From Synergistaceae bacterium (GTDB lineage: Bacteria > Synergistota > Synergistia > Synergistales > Synergistaceae), in the NCBI GenBank assembly GCA_030531285.1, contig JAUNNW010000021.1, positions 1-13,440 of the forward strand: a stretch of 13,440 bases of DNA, read 5' to 3'. The notes under the pieces were generated by a model. It had not been told where the DNA came from. It did no database searches and saw nothing but the letters and a program-made list of their open reading frames with translations. Positions within the stretch are counted from its first letter, which is position 1, and every line of letters begins with the position of its first letter. Positions 6,575-12,557 of this stretch are shown here, in pieces. The translations under genes were made by a program, and so were the position numbers.

Positions 6575-7990
6575 CTATTCGAGTCCGATGATAACTGCAA
6601 TCTGCAGCATAATCATCTGGAGAAGGTAGAGTATTCCGCAGAGAGGAATAAACCATTTGAGCCATTTCTCGTAGGGAATACCAGCAATGCCGCAGATAAT
6701 GACGCAGCCGCCCGTCGGCCAGAGAAGGTTGCTGAGACCATCGCCGAACTGGAACGCAATGCATGCCACCTGGCGTGAAAGACCGAGATTGTCGGCAAGC
6801 GGCGCCATAATCGGCATTGTAACTGCCGCCTGTCCCGAACCTGAGGAGACGGGGAAGTTGATAAGTGTCTGAACAAAGAGCATCAGCTGTGCGGACACCC
6901 AGTGCGGCGCGCCCCTGAGCAGATTGGTGAGGGCGTAAATTATGGTGTCGATAATTTTTGCGTCCTGCATGACGACCATAATGCCTTTTGCCAAACCGGT
7001 AAGCATTGCTCCCCAAAGTATCGTCTTTGCGCTGGCGGTGAACACATCGCAGTATTTGTTCGGACTCCAGCCCATAATTGCCGCGGCGACGATTGACATA
7101 ATTGTGAACAGTCCGCAGAGTTCCGGATAATCCCAGCCCTTTTCCATAAGGCCGTACATAAGAATGAAGAGCGTTACGACAAGGTCGAGAAGGACAAGCG
7201 CTGTTCTGCCGTCGAACTTGTATTCGTCAAGCGCGTCGCTTGTGAACGCATGAGGCGATTCAAGGCCGTAGACCGGAGATATTGTCGGGTCCTTGCGGTA
7301 TTTGATGCCGTACCAAATGAGATACGCTGCCGAAGCTGCCATGAAAACTACGAAGCAGACAATGCGGAACGGCGTCGCCGAGTAGAGAGGCAGACCGGAA
7401 ATCGACTGGGCGATTGCAACCGTGTACGGATTGAGAGTTGCTGCCATAAAGCCGATATATTCGCCGAGCGCAAGGATGGCGAAACCGAACATCGCGTCGT
7501 AGCCTAGCGCAATCCCGAGACCGACAATAAGCGGATAGAAACCGTAAAATTCCGAAAGCATACCGAACGCTGAACCGCCTATTCCAAAAAGAACCATAAG
7601 AATAGGAACTATCCAAAGCGATTTGCTGCCGAATTTTTTGAGGACAGAGCCGATGCCTGCGTGGAAAGCGCCGGTCTTTACCATGACTCCGAAAGTGCCG
7701 GAGCAGAAAACCATAACGAAGAAAATTCCGGCTGCGTCAACGCATCCGCGGTACAGTGCGCCGAACGTTGCAAGAAATCCTGTCGTCTTGACGCCTTCCG
7801 CCGTTTTCGCGATAAACTTGAAAGTGCCGTCAATTGCTACGCTGCGCATTTTGCCGTTGACGTCAATCTTCTGATACTCGTAGCTGCCCGACGGAACGAT
7901 CCAGCTGAGCAAAGCGGTTATAGCGATCATAACCGCTATAATGATCCAGGTGTTCGGAAATTCAAATTTCTTCTTTGCCTGTTCTGCCAT
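6575..7990 (-). CDS. YfcC/DcuC-superfamily carrier, predicted lysine (or lysine-peptide) importer
   Basis: This is an inner-membrane secondary carrier of 471 residues with about 12 hydrophobic helices. It begins with the family-typical start FPNTWIIIAV...WIVPSGSY (11-36). Further conserved stretches are FCSGTFGVMVKTGAFHAGIG (95-114), GIGGSAFGMLSEFYGFYPL (136-154) and SSGSGQAAVTMPIMAPLADN (382-401). FQFGDGLSNLLWPTGG (412-427) completes the C-terminal signature of YfcC proteins (PF03606 superfamily). Members are annotated only loosely, as C4-dicarboxylate or basic amino-acid carriers. The leader carries a complete lysine riboswitch with a terminator 65 bases before the start codon. From that I infer that lysine represses it and that it imports lysine or a compound yielding lysine. 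ATG at 7990 follows AAGGGGGAG at about 6 nt. It is a single-gene unit bounded by terminators. Confidence 0.92.
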   Translation of the reverse strand: MAEQAKKKFEFPNTWIIIAVMIAITALLSWIVPSGSYEYQKIDVNGKMRSVAIDGTFKFIAKTAEGVKTTGFLATFGALYRGCVDAAGIFFVMVFCSGTFGVMVKTGAFHAGIGSVLKKFGSKSLWIVPILMVLFGIGGSAFGMLSEFYGFYPLIVGLGIALGYDAMFGFAILALGEYIGFMAATLNPYTVAIAQSISGLPLYSATPFRIVCFVVFMAASAAYLIWYGIKYRKDPTISPVYGLESPHAFTSDALDEYKFDGRTALVLLDLVVTLFILMYGLMEKGWDYPELCGLFTIMSIVAAAIMGWSPNKYCDVFTASAKTILWGAMLTGLAKGIMVVMQDAKIIDTIIYALTNLLRGAPHWVSAQLMLFVQTLINFPVSSGSGQAAVTMPIMAPLADNLGLSRQVACIAFQFGDGLSNLLWPTGGCVIICGIAGIPYEKWLKWFIPLCGILYLLQMIMLQIAVIIGLE

Positions 7991-8054
7991 TTGTTACTCC
8001 CCCTTAAGATTTAACTGCAAGCTTTAAGCAATAAGCCTCAAGCGTAAGCGCCTA

Positions 8055-8085
8055 CAAAAACGACCGATGCAGAAGCATAGGCCGT
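8055..8085 (-). terminator. Riboswitch expression-platform terminator
   Basis: On the minus strand ACGGCC-T-ATGC, loop TTCT, GCAT-C-GGTCGT forms an 11-position stem with one mismatch, followed directly by TTTTG. It lies 31 bases downstream of the aptamer's closing helix and 65 bases before the carrier's ATG, the expected place for a ligand-induced terminator. Confidence 0.85.
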
Positions 8086-8122
8086 TAATTTCAAACTCTG
8101 CGCACAGCGCAAAATCAATTAA
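8085..8122 (-). promoter_or_regulatory. Probable antiterminator hairpin of the lysine riboswitch
   Basis: TTAATT (8122-8117) can pair with AATTAA (8090-8085), closing over the inner hairpin TGCGC-TGT-GCGCA (8111-8099). TTAATT is part of the 3' strand of aptamer helix P1. Lysine-stabilised P1 would therefore block this fold and free the terminator. The overlap with the terminator stem is only one or two bases, so the competition is plausible but not proven. Confidence 0.5.
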
Positions 8123-8289
8123 TCCATAGCTCTCCGCAAAAGCGACAGTCACACGAATCTTATTCGTATGCCCGGGCGGATCTCGCAAACTTCCGCCTTC
8201 GGCAGCGGCCCCTTTCGCAACGGCAACGGTTTTGCGGCACCTTTCGCACCGAGGCTACTCTTGACAGCTGCTCCTCTATATTTTAATTG
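8116..8289 (-). ncRNA. Lysine riboswitch (L-box) aptamer
   Basis: This is a metabolite-sensing leader RNA that binds lysine. Read on the minus strand it contains the conserved L-box blocks in order: ATAGAGGAGC, CAAGAGTAGCC, GAAAGGGGCCGCTGCCGAAG, GGGCATACGAATAAG, GACTGTC and GGAGAGCTAT. These align block by block with the well-known B. subtilis lysC leader. P1 forms between CAATTAAAATATAG (8289-8276) and CTATGGATTAATTG (8129-8116), with 12 of 14 positions paired. The hairpins GGCGGA/TCCGCC and ATACGAAT/ATTCGTGT fill the expected arms, and a short CGC-TTTT-GCG helix fills P5. The aptamer is about 174 nt, the usual size. It lies between a strong promoter and a terminator ahead of the YfcC-type carrier gene, giving an OFF switch in high lysine. 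Confidence 0.96.
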
Positions 8290-8307
8290 CAATATTTAAT
8301 TTCTAAG

Positions 8308-8336
8308 ATTATATCACTGTTCAGCAGTCAGTACAA
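8308..8336 (-). promoter_or_regulatory. Strong sigma-70 promoter of the riboswitch-carrier transcript
   Basis: TTGTAC (8331-8336) and TATAAT (8308-8313) are exactly 17 bases apart on the minus strand, with a TGA extension before the -10. Transcription should begin near 8301, about a dozen bases before aptamer helix P1, leaving a leader of about 310 nt. Confidence 0.85.
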
Positions 8337-8344
8337 TCCATATT

Positions 8345-8365
8345 TAAAAAACGTTTTACAACGGT
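8345..8365 (-). terminator. Weak candidate terminator after dipeptidase gene B
   Basis: On the minus strand CGTT-GTAA-AACG is followed by TTTTTT, about 25 bases after the stop codon of the gene ending at 8388. The stem is only four base pairs, so efficiency is doubtful and some read-through into the riboswitch leader is possible. Confidence 0.35.
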
Positions 8366-8387
8366 AACAGGCTCACAGACTCACAAA

Positions 8388-9518
8388 TTATTCGAAATAC
8401 GCCTTAGCCTTGAGTTCTCCGTCAAGGAGCATACAGCTGCCGTTTGCGAAAAGCGTTTTCAGCTCCAGTCCGCTGTCCAGAAGCTGTATGTCAGCGTCGC
8501 TTCCCGCTGCAAGGCAGCCCTTCTTCGGGTACATGTTCAGCGCTTTTGCGACGTTTGCGGTTGAAGGAATGACCGCCTTTTCGAACGGCACATACTTTGT
8601 CATGGCTTTAACCGTTTCGTGAAGTGAACTGATTTTGCCTGCGTCTATGCCGATCATTTCTTTCCTGTCATTCCATACAGGCATGCTTCCGTTGCTGTCA
8701 GTACTGAGAGAAAGCTTGCCTTCCGGAGCTTCTTCAAGAGCCTGCGCGGTCTGTTTCGCTCTGCCTTCAATATCATTCGGATCGCAGGTGAAATCTATAA
8801 AGCCGCCGCGCTGTGCCCAGCGCATCGCGTCCTCATATTTCGGCGCAAGATGAGTCGGGCGGAAAGTTGTTACAGGAATATCCGTTTCGTCAACTATCTC
8901 AAACAGCATATCGAGCTTCGATTTGCCGCTGCCGGTATGCAGATGAACTATTCCGGGCTTTCCTGCCAGAAGTCCTGCCACGCGGGCATCGGAAGCCAGC
9001 TTTATAAGTGATTCTTTTGACATATTCGCGCTTCTGTGGTCGCAGATAGCGATTTTTACGCCGATTATAACATCCACAAACACTATATCGTCAAGCACGG
9101 AGCCTGTAAGCGTCGGGCTTGGGTAATTGTAATTTCCTGTGAGGCAGAACGCGGTAAGACCGTATTCGTTAAGCGCCTTCGTTTTTGCGACGAGATTTTT
9201 CACGCTGCGGGTTGTGCCGTCTGTTCCGAGGACACCGACAATGCTCGTGACGCCCGCATATACCGGATCGCTGAACTTAAGCGGCGGAACCTGTGTAATG
9301 AAACTTCCTTCGCCGCCTCCGCCGGTGACGTGAACGTGCTGGTCTATATATCCGGGTATTGCAAAATTACCGCATCCGTCAAACGTTTCAAGTCCCGGAT
9401 ATGCCAAAGTTATTGAATCCTCGACAGCCTCAATTCTTTTGCCGGCAATCAGAATGTCGCTTTTTTTCCACTGTCCGTCACGGTAAATTTGGACGTTTTT
9501 TATGAGTTTTAAAAGCAT
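8388..9518 (-). CDS. iadA: Isoaspartyl dipeptidase-like amidohydrolase, paralog B
   Basis: This 376-residue cytosolic amidohydrolase is homologous along its whole length to the IadA-type protein at 4137-5315. It should hydrolyse beta-aspartyl dipeptides or close analogues. The metal site is complete: His61 and His63 (YIDQHVHV), Lys155 (GVKIAICDHR), His194, His223 and Asp274 (STDSNGS). Residues matching E. coli Glu77, Tyr137, Arg169 and Ser289 are Glu70, Tyr130, Arg162 and Ser278. The position of E. coli Arg233, found as NR in paralog A (PTHLNR), is PTHLAPK here, so Pro226 replaces that substrate-pocket arginine. This suggests altered substrate preference. ATG at 9518 follows GGGAGATGG. The gene is divergent from exoA across 133 bases and is followed by the lysine-riboswitch transcript. 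The exact substrate is uncertain. Confidence 0.88.
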   Translation of the reverse strand: MLLKLIKNVQIYRDGQWKKSDILIAGKRIEAVEDSITLAYPGLETFDGCGNFAIPGYIDQHVHVTGGGGEGSFITQVPPLKFSDPVYAGVTSIVGVLGTDGTTRSVKNLVAKTKALNEYGLTAFCLTGNYNYPSPTLTGSVLDDIVFVDVIIGVKIAICDHRSANMSKESLIKLASDARVAGLLAGKPGIVHLHTGSGKSKLDMLFEIVDETDIPVTTFRPTHLAPKYEDAMRWAQRGGFIDFTCDPNDIEGRAKQTAQALEEAPEGKLSLSTDSNGSMPVWNDRKEMIGIDAGKISSLHETVKAMTKYVPFEKAVIPSTANVAKALNMYPKKGCLAAGSDADIQLLDSGLELKTLFANGSCMLLDGELKAKAYFE

Positions 9519-9538
9519 TTTACCATCTCCCGTCTTCT

Positions 9539-9559
9539 GCCGTGCCTCTGCACCGGCAA
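9539..9559 (-). repeat. Stem-loop in the leader of dipeptidase gene B
   Basis: TGCC-GTGC (9539-9546) pairs with GCAC-C-GGCA (9551-9559) around the loop CTCT with one bulged base. On the minus strand it lies about 20 bases before the start codon, near the ribosome binding site, and is not followed by a T run. Confidence 0.4.
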
Positions 9560-9570
9560 AAAATTCAATG

Positions 9571-9587
9571 CCGTTTCTAAAAAACGG
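9571..9587. promoter_or_regulatory. Short dyad in the divergent promoter region
   Basis: CCGTTT (9571-9576) and AAACGG (9582-9587) flank five bases. The element overlaps the expected -35 region of the exoA promoter and lies downstream of the opposite -10, so it could be an operator. No regulator is identified. Confidence 0.3.
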
Positions 9588-9597
9588 TATTTGATAT

Positions 9598-9603
9598 TAT
9601 AAT
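9598..9603 (+). promoter_or_regulatory. -10 element of the exoA promoter, overlapping a minus-strand -10
   Basis: TATAAT on the plus strand lies 49 bases before the exoA ATG; the -35 is weak. The surrounding ATTATAAT also offers a -10 on the minus strand for dipeptidase gene B. The two promoters may therefore overlap back to back. Confidence 0.5.
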
Positions 9604-9640
9604 ACTTTGCGGGAATTTTTAACACACAAACGTTTTGGAC

Positions 9641-9647
9641 GGAGGAG
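9641..9647 (+). promoter_or_regulatory. Ribosome binding site that fixes the exoA start
   Basis: GGAGGAG lies 4-6 bases before ATG at 9652. It supports this start over the TTG at 9607 that opens the same frame. Confidence 0.85.
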
Positions 9648-9651
9648 AAAA

Positions 9652-10452
9652 ATGCAGACAGTCAGAATCGCAACCTTTAATGTTAATTCGGTGCGCAGCC
9701 GTATGCCGGTACTTCAGAAATGGCTGTCGGAAGAAACTGCGCCGGATATAGTGTGCTTTCAGGAAACGAAATGCAGGGACGAAGAATTTCCTGCCGCGGA
9801 ATTTGAAGCGCTTGGCTACGTGTGCAATTTCAGGGGAATGAAATCCTACAACGGAGTTGCCGTTATTTCGCGGACGCAGCCTGACGAAGTCAGCTTCGGG
9901 CTTGGGGACGAGCCTGAGGAGGGCAGGGAGGAATCCGAGAACGCAAGAGTAATACGCGTGAGGTTCGGCGATTTCAACCTTGTGAACAGCTACGTGCCGC
10001 AGGGCAAAGAAATAACGCACCCTGACTATCCTTACAAACTTTGTTTCTTCAAACGCATAAAAAAAATGTTTGAAACAAACTACACCCCGCAGGACAAACT
10101 GCTTTGGGTCGGCGACCTAAACGTGGCAAGAACACCCGCTGATATTGCCAACCCTAAAGGAAAAGAAAATCACGTATGCTTTGCGCAGCCGGTGCGCGAC
10201 GCGCTCTCTGACGTAATGGACTGGGGACTGACAGACATCTTCAGACTGCACCGCCCGGGCGGAGGAGAATTTACCTTTTGGGATTACAGGGTCAAAAATT
10301 CGCTTGAACGCAACATAGGCTGGAGAATAGACCATTTGCTTGCCACAAAAAGCGTTGCGGAAAACAGTACTCAGGTCATTGTAGAGCGCAGGCTCCGCGC
10401 GGAAGAAAAACCGTCCGACCACACGGCGGTCGTTGCCGAATTTAAGCTTTAA
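9652..10452 (+). CDS. exoA: Exonuclease III (AP endonuclease)
   Basis: This Mg-dependent DNA repair nuclease cuts at abasic sites and removes 3' blocks, acting in base-excision repair. The 266 residues match the ExoA/XthA family (EEP superfamily) in length. Visible motifs in order are ATFNVNSVR (residues 7-15, Asn10), QETK (37-40, metal ligand Glu38) and NSYVPQG (112-118, Tyr114). GDLNVA (154-159, catalytic Asp155 and Asn157), WRIDHLL (224-230) and SDHTAV (255-260, with the Asp256-His257 pair) complete the active site. An insertion rich in Glu (residues 86-97) is not part of the active site. The start is set by a strong Shine-Dalgarno. It is the only plus-strand gene here, divergent from dipeptidase gene B, with a perfect terminator 38 bases after its stop. 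Confidence 0.95.
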   Translation: MQTVRIATFNVNSVRSRMPVLQKWLSEETAPDIVCFQETKCRDEEFPAAEFEALGYVCNFRGMKSYNGVAVISRTQPDEVSFGLGDEPEEGREESENARVIRVRFGDFNLVNSYVPQGKEITHPDYPYKLCFFKRIKKMFETNYTPQDKLLWVGDLNVARTPADIANPKGKENHVCFAQPVRDALSDVMDWGLTDIFRLHRPGGGEFTFWDYRVKNSLERNIGWRIDHLLATKSVAENSTQVIVERRLRAEEKPSDHTAVVAEFKL

Positions 10453-10489
10453 TTGCACACAATTCATTTTGCAGTAGCATGAAATATAT

Positions 10490-10519
10490 AAAAAATCACC
10501 GGATATCCGGTGATTTTTT
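10490..10519. terminator. Bidirectional intrinsic terminator between exoA and the yczE-like gene
   Basis: A perfect 30-bp palindrome has core TCACCGGATATCCGGTGA flanked by six A on one side and six T on the other. It sits between two convergent genes and has a U-run in both directions. Confidence 0.93.
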
Positions 10520-10541
10520 ATTTGTCTGTTTAAAATTAACG

Positions 10542-11201
10542 TTACTGTTTCGCGGATAATTTTTTGTTCAGGAATTTTACTACCTGTCCGACACAGCAGG
10601 CTGAAAGCACCGTCCCTTCGCGTATAACGATGTTGCCTCCGGTGAATGACGAAAAACCGCCGAGGAATATCAGCTGTATAAGCAGGGCGAGCGTTATGAG
10701 GCTGACATCGACCGCTGTTTTGCAGTCGCCGAACACCTTTCCCGTAGTTGTTGAAATCGCCAGGGCAAGACCTTCCGCGGGCATCGGCACAAGTTTCGGT
10801 TTAAGGTATGTGTAGACGCCGATTCCGATTATCACTATGCTTGCCGCGAGATAGACAAAACGCACAGCGTAGCTGCCCGGCTTCGGAAATCCCGCGAGCA
10901 GATGACCGAAAGCGTTAGGGTCTATTCCGACAAGGTCAACCATAAAGCCAAAGACTATAGCGAGCGGAATTCCGAGTACGTTCATAAAGTTAAAGTTTTT
11001 GCGCAGCACGATAAACTGCGCCGCGACGAGCAGGCAGTAAATAACCATTACCATTTTCCCGAGGCTGAAGCCGAATACAACTTCAAGCGCGCGCGGAACG
11101 GAGCTTACCGGTGATATACCGAGTCCGGAAAGTTTGGAAACATTGATGCCAACTGCTATTATGAGCAGTCCGATTACGTAGGTTGTCAGTCTTTTCAGCA
11201 T
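10542..11201 (-). CDS. yczE: YczE/YitT-like integral membrane protein
   Basis: This is a 219-residue membrane protein of the YczE-like group (COG2364 type). It has five or six hydrophobic segments (about 5-22, 43-66, 74-90, 113-133, 163-182 and around 195-212). The conserved N-terminal stretch GLGISPVSSVPRALE (26-40) is the usual family mark, and LVPMPAEGLALAIS (137-150) is a second conserved block. The molecular function is not established for most members; B. subtilis YczE influences lipopeptide production. ATG at 11201 overlaps the end of trpS by seven bases (ATGCTGA), so translation is probably coupled and the two genes share a transcript. The C-terminal tail is basic (KKLSAKQ). Confidence 0.85.
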   Translation of the reverse strand: MLKRLTTYVIGLLIIAVGINVSKLSGLGISPVSSVPRALEVVFGFSLGKMVMVIYCLLVAAQFIVLRKNFNFMNVLGIPLAIVFGFMVDLVGIDPNAFGHLLAGFPKPGSYAVRFVYLAASIVIIGIGVYTYLKPKLVPMPAEGLALAISTTTGKVFGDCKTAVDVSLITLALLIQLIFLGGFSSFTGGNIVIREGTVLSACCVGQVVKFLNKKLSAKQ

Positions 11202-12253
11202 AATGTGTTCTCCCCAAAGTAGTCTATTTTCATTGCGCGTTTTACATCTGAAAGCGTTTCTGATGCAGTTTCGCGTGCTTTGTCGCTGCCTTTTTTGAGC
11301 ATTGTATATATTTCGCCCATGTCTTTTGCGAATTCTTTTCTGCGTTCGCGTATGGGAGTGAGTTCCTCGTTGAGTATTTCGTTGAGGAAACGTTTGACTT
11401 TCATATCGCCGAGCCCGCCTCTTGTGTAGTGCGACTTGAGTTCGTCAAGGTTTGGATATTCCGGCAGATAGCGCTCAAAATGCTCCGGTTTGCAAAAAGC
11501 GTCAAGATAAATGAAACAGGTGTTTCCTTCAAGATGCCCGGGGTCGGACACTTTGAGATGAAGCGGGTCGGTGTACATTGACATTACCTTTTGTTTAATG
11601 TCGTCAGCCTCGTCTGCAAGGTATATGCAGTTGCCGAGAGACTTGCTCATCTTGGCTTTACCGTCCGTGCCGGGAAGTCTCAGGCAGGCTGACTGCGACG
11701 GAAGCAGAATGTCGGGCTCAACAAGAACCGGCGCGTAGATTTCGTTAAATTTGCGGACGATTTCGCGCGTTTGTTCGATCATAGGTTTCTGATCTTCGCC
11801 CGCAGGCACCGTTGTTGCCTTAAATGCCGTGATGTCCGCCGCCTGACTGATTGGATAGGTGAAGAAGCCTACCGGAATGTTTGCCTCAAAATTTCGCATC
11901 TGAATTTCAGCTTTGACTGTCGGATTGCGCTGCACGCGCGCCACCGTTACGAGGTTCATGTAGTAGAAAGCAAGTTCGGTGAGCTCGGAAATCTGCGACT
12001 GAATAAAGATGGTTGATTTGCCGGGGTCAAGACCGACTGCAAGATAATCAAGAGCAACTTCGCCGATGCTGGCGCGAATCTTGTCCGGATTGTCAAAATT
12101 GTCTGTCAGTGCCTGAGCGTCGGCAAGAAATACGAAAATTTTGTCGTAAAGCCCTGAATTTTGAAGCCTGACGCGTTCCCTGAGAGAGCCTACATAGTGT
12201 CCTATGTGGAGCTTCCCTGTCGGGCGGTCGCCGGTAAGTATTATTTTGTTCAT
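11195..12253 (-). CDS. trpS: Tryptophan--tRNA ligase
   Basis: This class I aminoacyl-tRNA synthetase charges tRNA-Trp with tryptophan in the cytosol. The 352 residues begin with the adenylate-binding signature TGDRPTGKLHIGHYVGS (residues 7-23, HIGH at 16-19). The second signature is GKAKMSKSLGN (KMSKS at 201-205). Supporting stretches are FLADAQALTDN (42-52), YPISQAADITAF (133-144) and VPAGEDQKPMIEQTREI (149-165). The opening TGDRPTGKLH marks the TrpRS variant seen in many anaerobes and in Deinococcus TrpRS II, rather than the FSGIQPSG type of E. coli and B. subtilis. ATG at 12253 follows GGGAGG. No T-box leader is present; the likely leader is only about 35 nt. The stop codon overlaps the start of the yczE-like gene. 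Confidence 0.96.
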   Translation of the reverse strand: MNKIILTGDRPTGKLHIGHYVGSLRERVRLQNSGLYDKIFVFLADAQALTDNFDNPDKIRASIGEVALDYLAVGLDPGKSTIFIQSQISELTELAFYYMNLVTVARVQRNPTVKAEIQMRNFEANIPVGFFTYPISQAADITAFKATTVPAGEDQKPMIEQTREIVRKFNEIYAPVLVEPDILLPSQSACLRLPGTDGKAKMSKSLGNCIYLADEADDIKQKVMSMYTDPLHLKVSDPGHLEGNTCFIYLDAFCKPEHFERYLPEYPNLDELKSHYTRGGLGDMKVKRFLNEILNEELTPIRERRKEFAKDMGEIYTMLKKGSDKARETASETLSDVKRAMKIDYFGENTLC

Positions 12254-12294
12254 TCAAGCCGCCTCCCTGCGGTATGTTTTGTTTGACGGCGTTT

Positions 12295-12323
12295 ATTTTA
12301 TATCTTATTTTGAATTATGGCAA
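12295..12323 (-). promoter_or_regulatory. Candidate trpS promoter
   Basis: TTGCCA (12318-12323) and TAAAAT (12295-12300) are 17 bases apart on the minus strand; TATAAA at 15 bases is an alternative -10. The predicted start near 12288 gives a leader of about 35 nt. Confidence 0.55.
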
Positions 12324-12514
12324 AGGCGCGGAAGAATTTTGAGTGAATTTATGAATATCATTTCAAATAATGATGCCGGAAAACACAGCCGTATTTTAAA
12401 TGTGCCGTTAAGGCTGCGCAGGCATTGTTTTACGTGGCGATGTTTGTTTCGGAAATAAAAAACTGTCAATGAAAATCGTGAGGCAGGAAATTGACCTATT
12501 CTGATGTTTGGGCA
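12324..12514. other. Intergenic stretch with no recognisable gene
   Basis: Together with the trpS promoter and the radical SAM terminator, this fills the 304-base gap between two minus-strand genes. I see no RNA gene, T-box or convincing reading frame. It holds one small dyad, ATCATT-TCAAAT-AATGAT (12357-12374), and an isolated TTGACA on the minus strand (12464-12469) without a matching -10. Confidence 0.5.
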
Positions 12515-12548
12515 GAAAAGAAGCCGGTTCCGCAAAAGCGGAACCGGC
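12515..12548 (-). terminator. Intrinsic terminator after the radical SAM gene
   Basis: GCCGGTTCCGC (12523-12533) and GCGGAACCGGC (12538-12548) form a perfect 11-bp stem with an AAAA loop. On the minus strand TTCTTTTCT follows. It begins 10 bases past the stop codon. Confidence 0.88.
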
Positions 12549-12557
12549 GTATCTGAT

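Noticed and set aside
4137..9518. Complete cyanophycin degradation operon
   Set aside because: Isoaspartyl dipeptidases fit the last step, but no cyanophycinase or cyanophycin synthetase gene is in the window, and internal terminators argue against one operon. It is kept only as one option for the substrate.
12254..12557. Possible T-box leader upstream of trpS
   Set aside because: I searched by eye for the GGGTGGNACCGCG-type block and an antiterminator pair on the minus strand and found neither. The nearest promoter leaves only a short leader.
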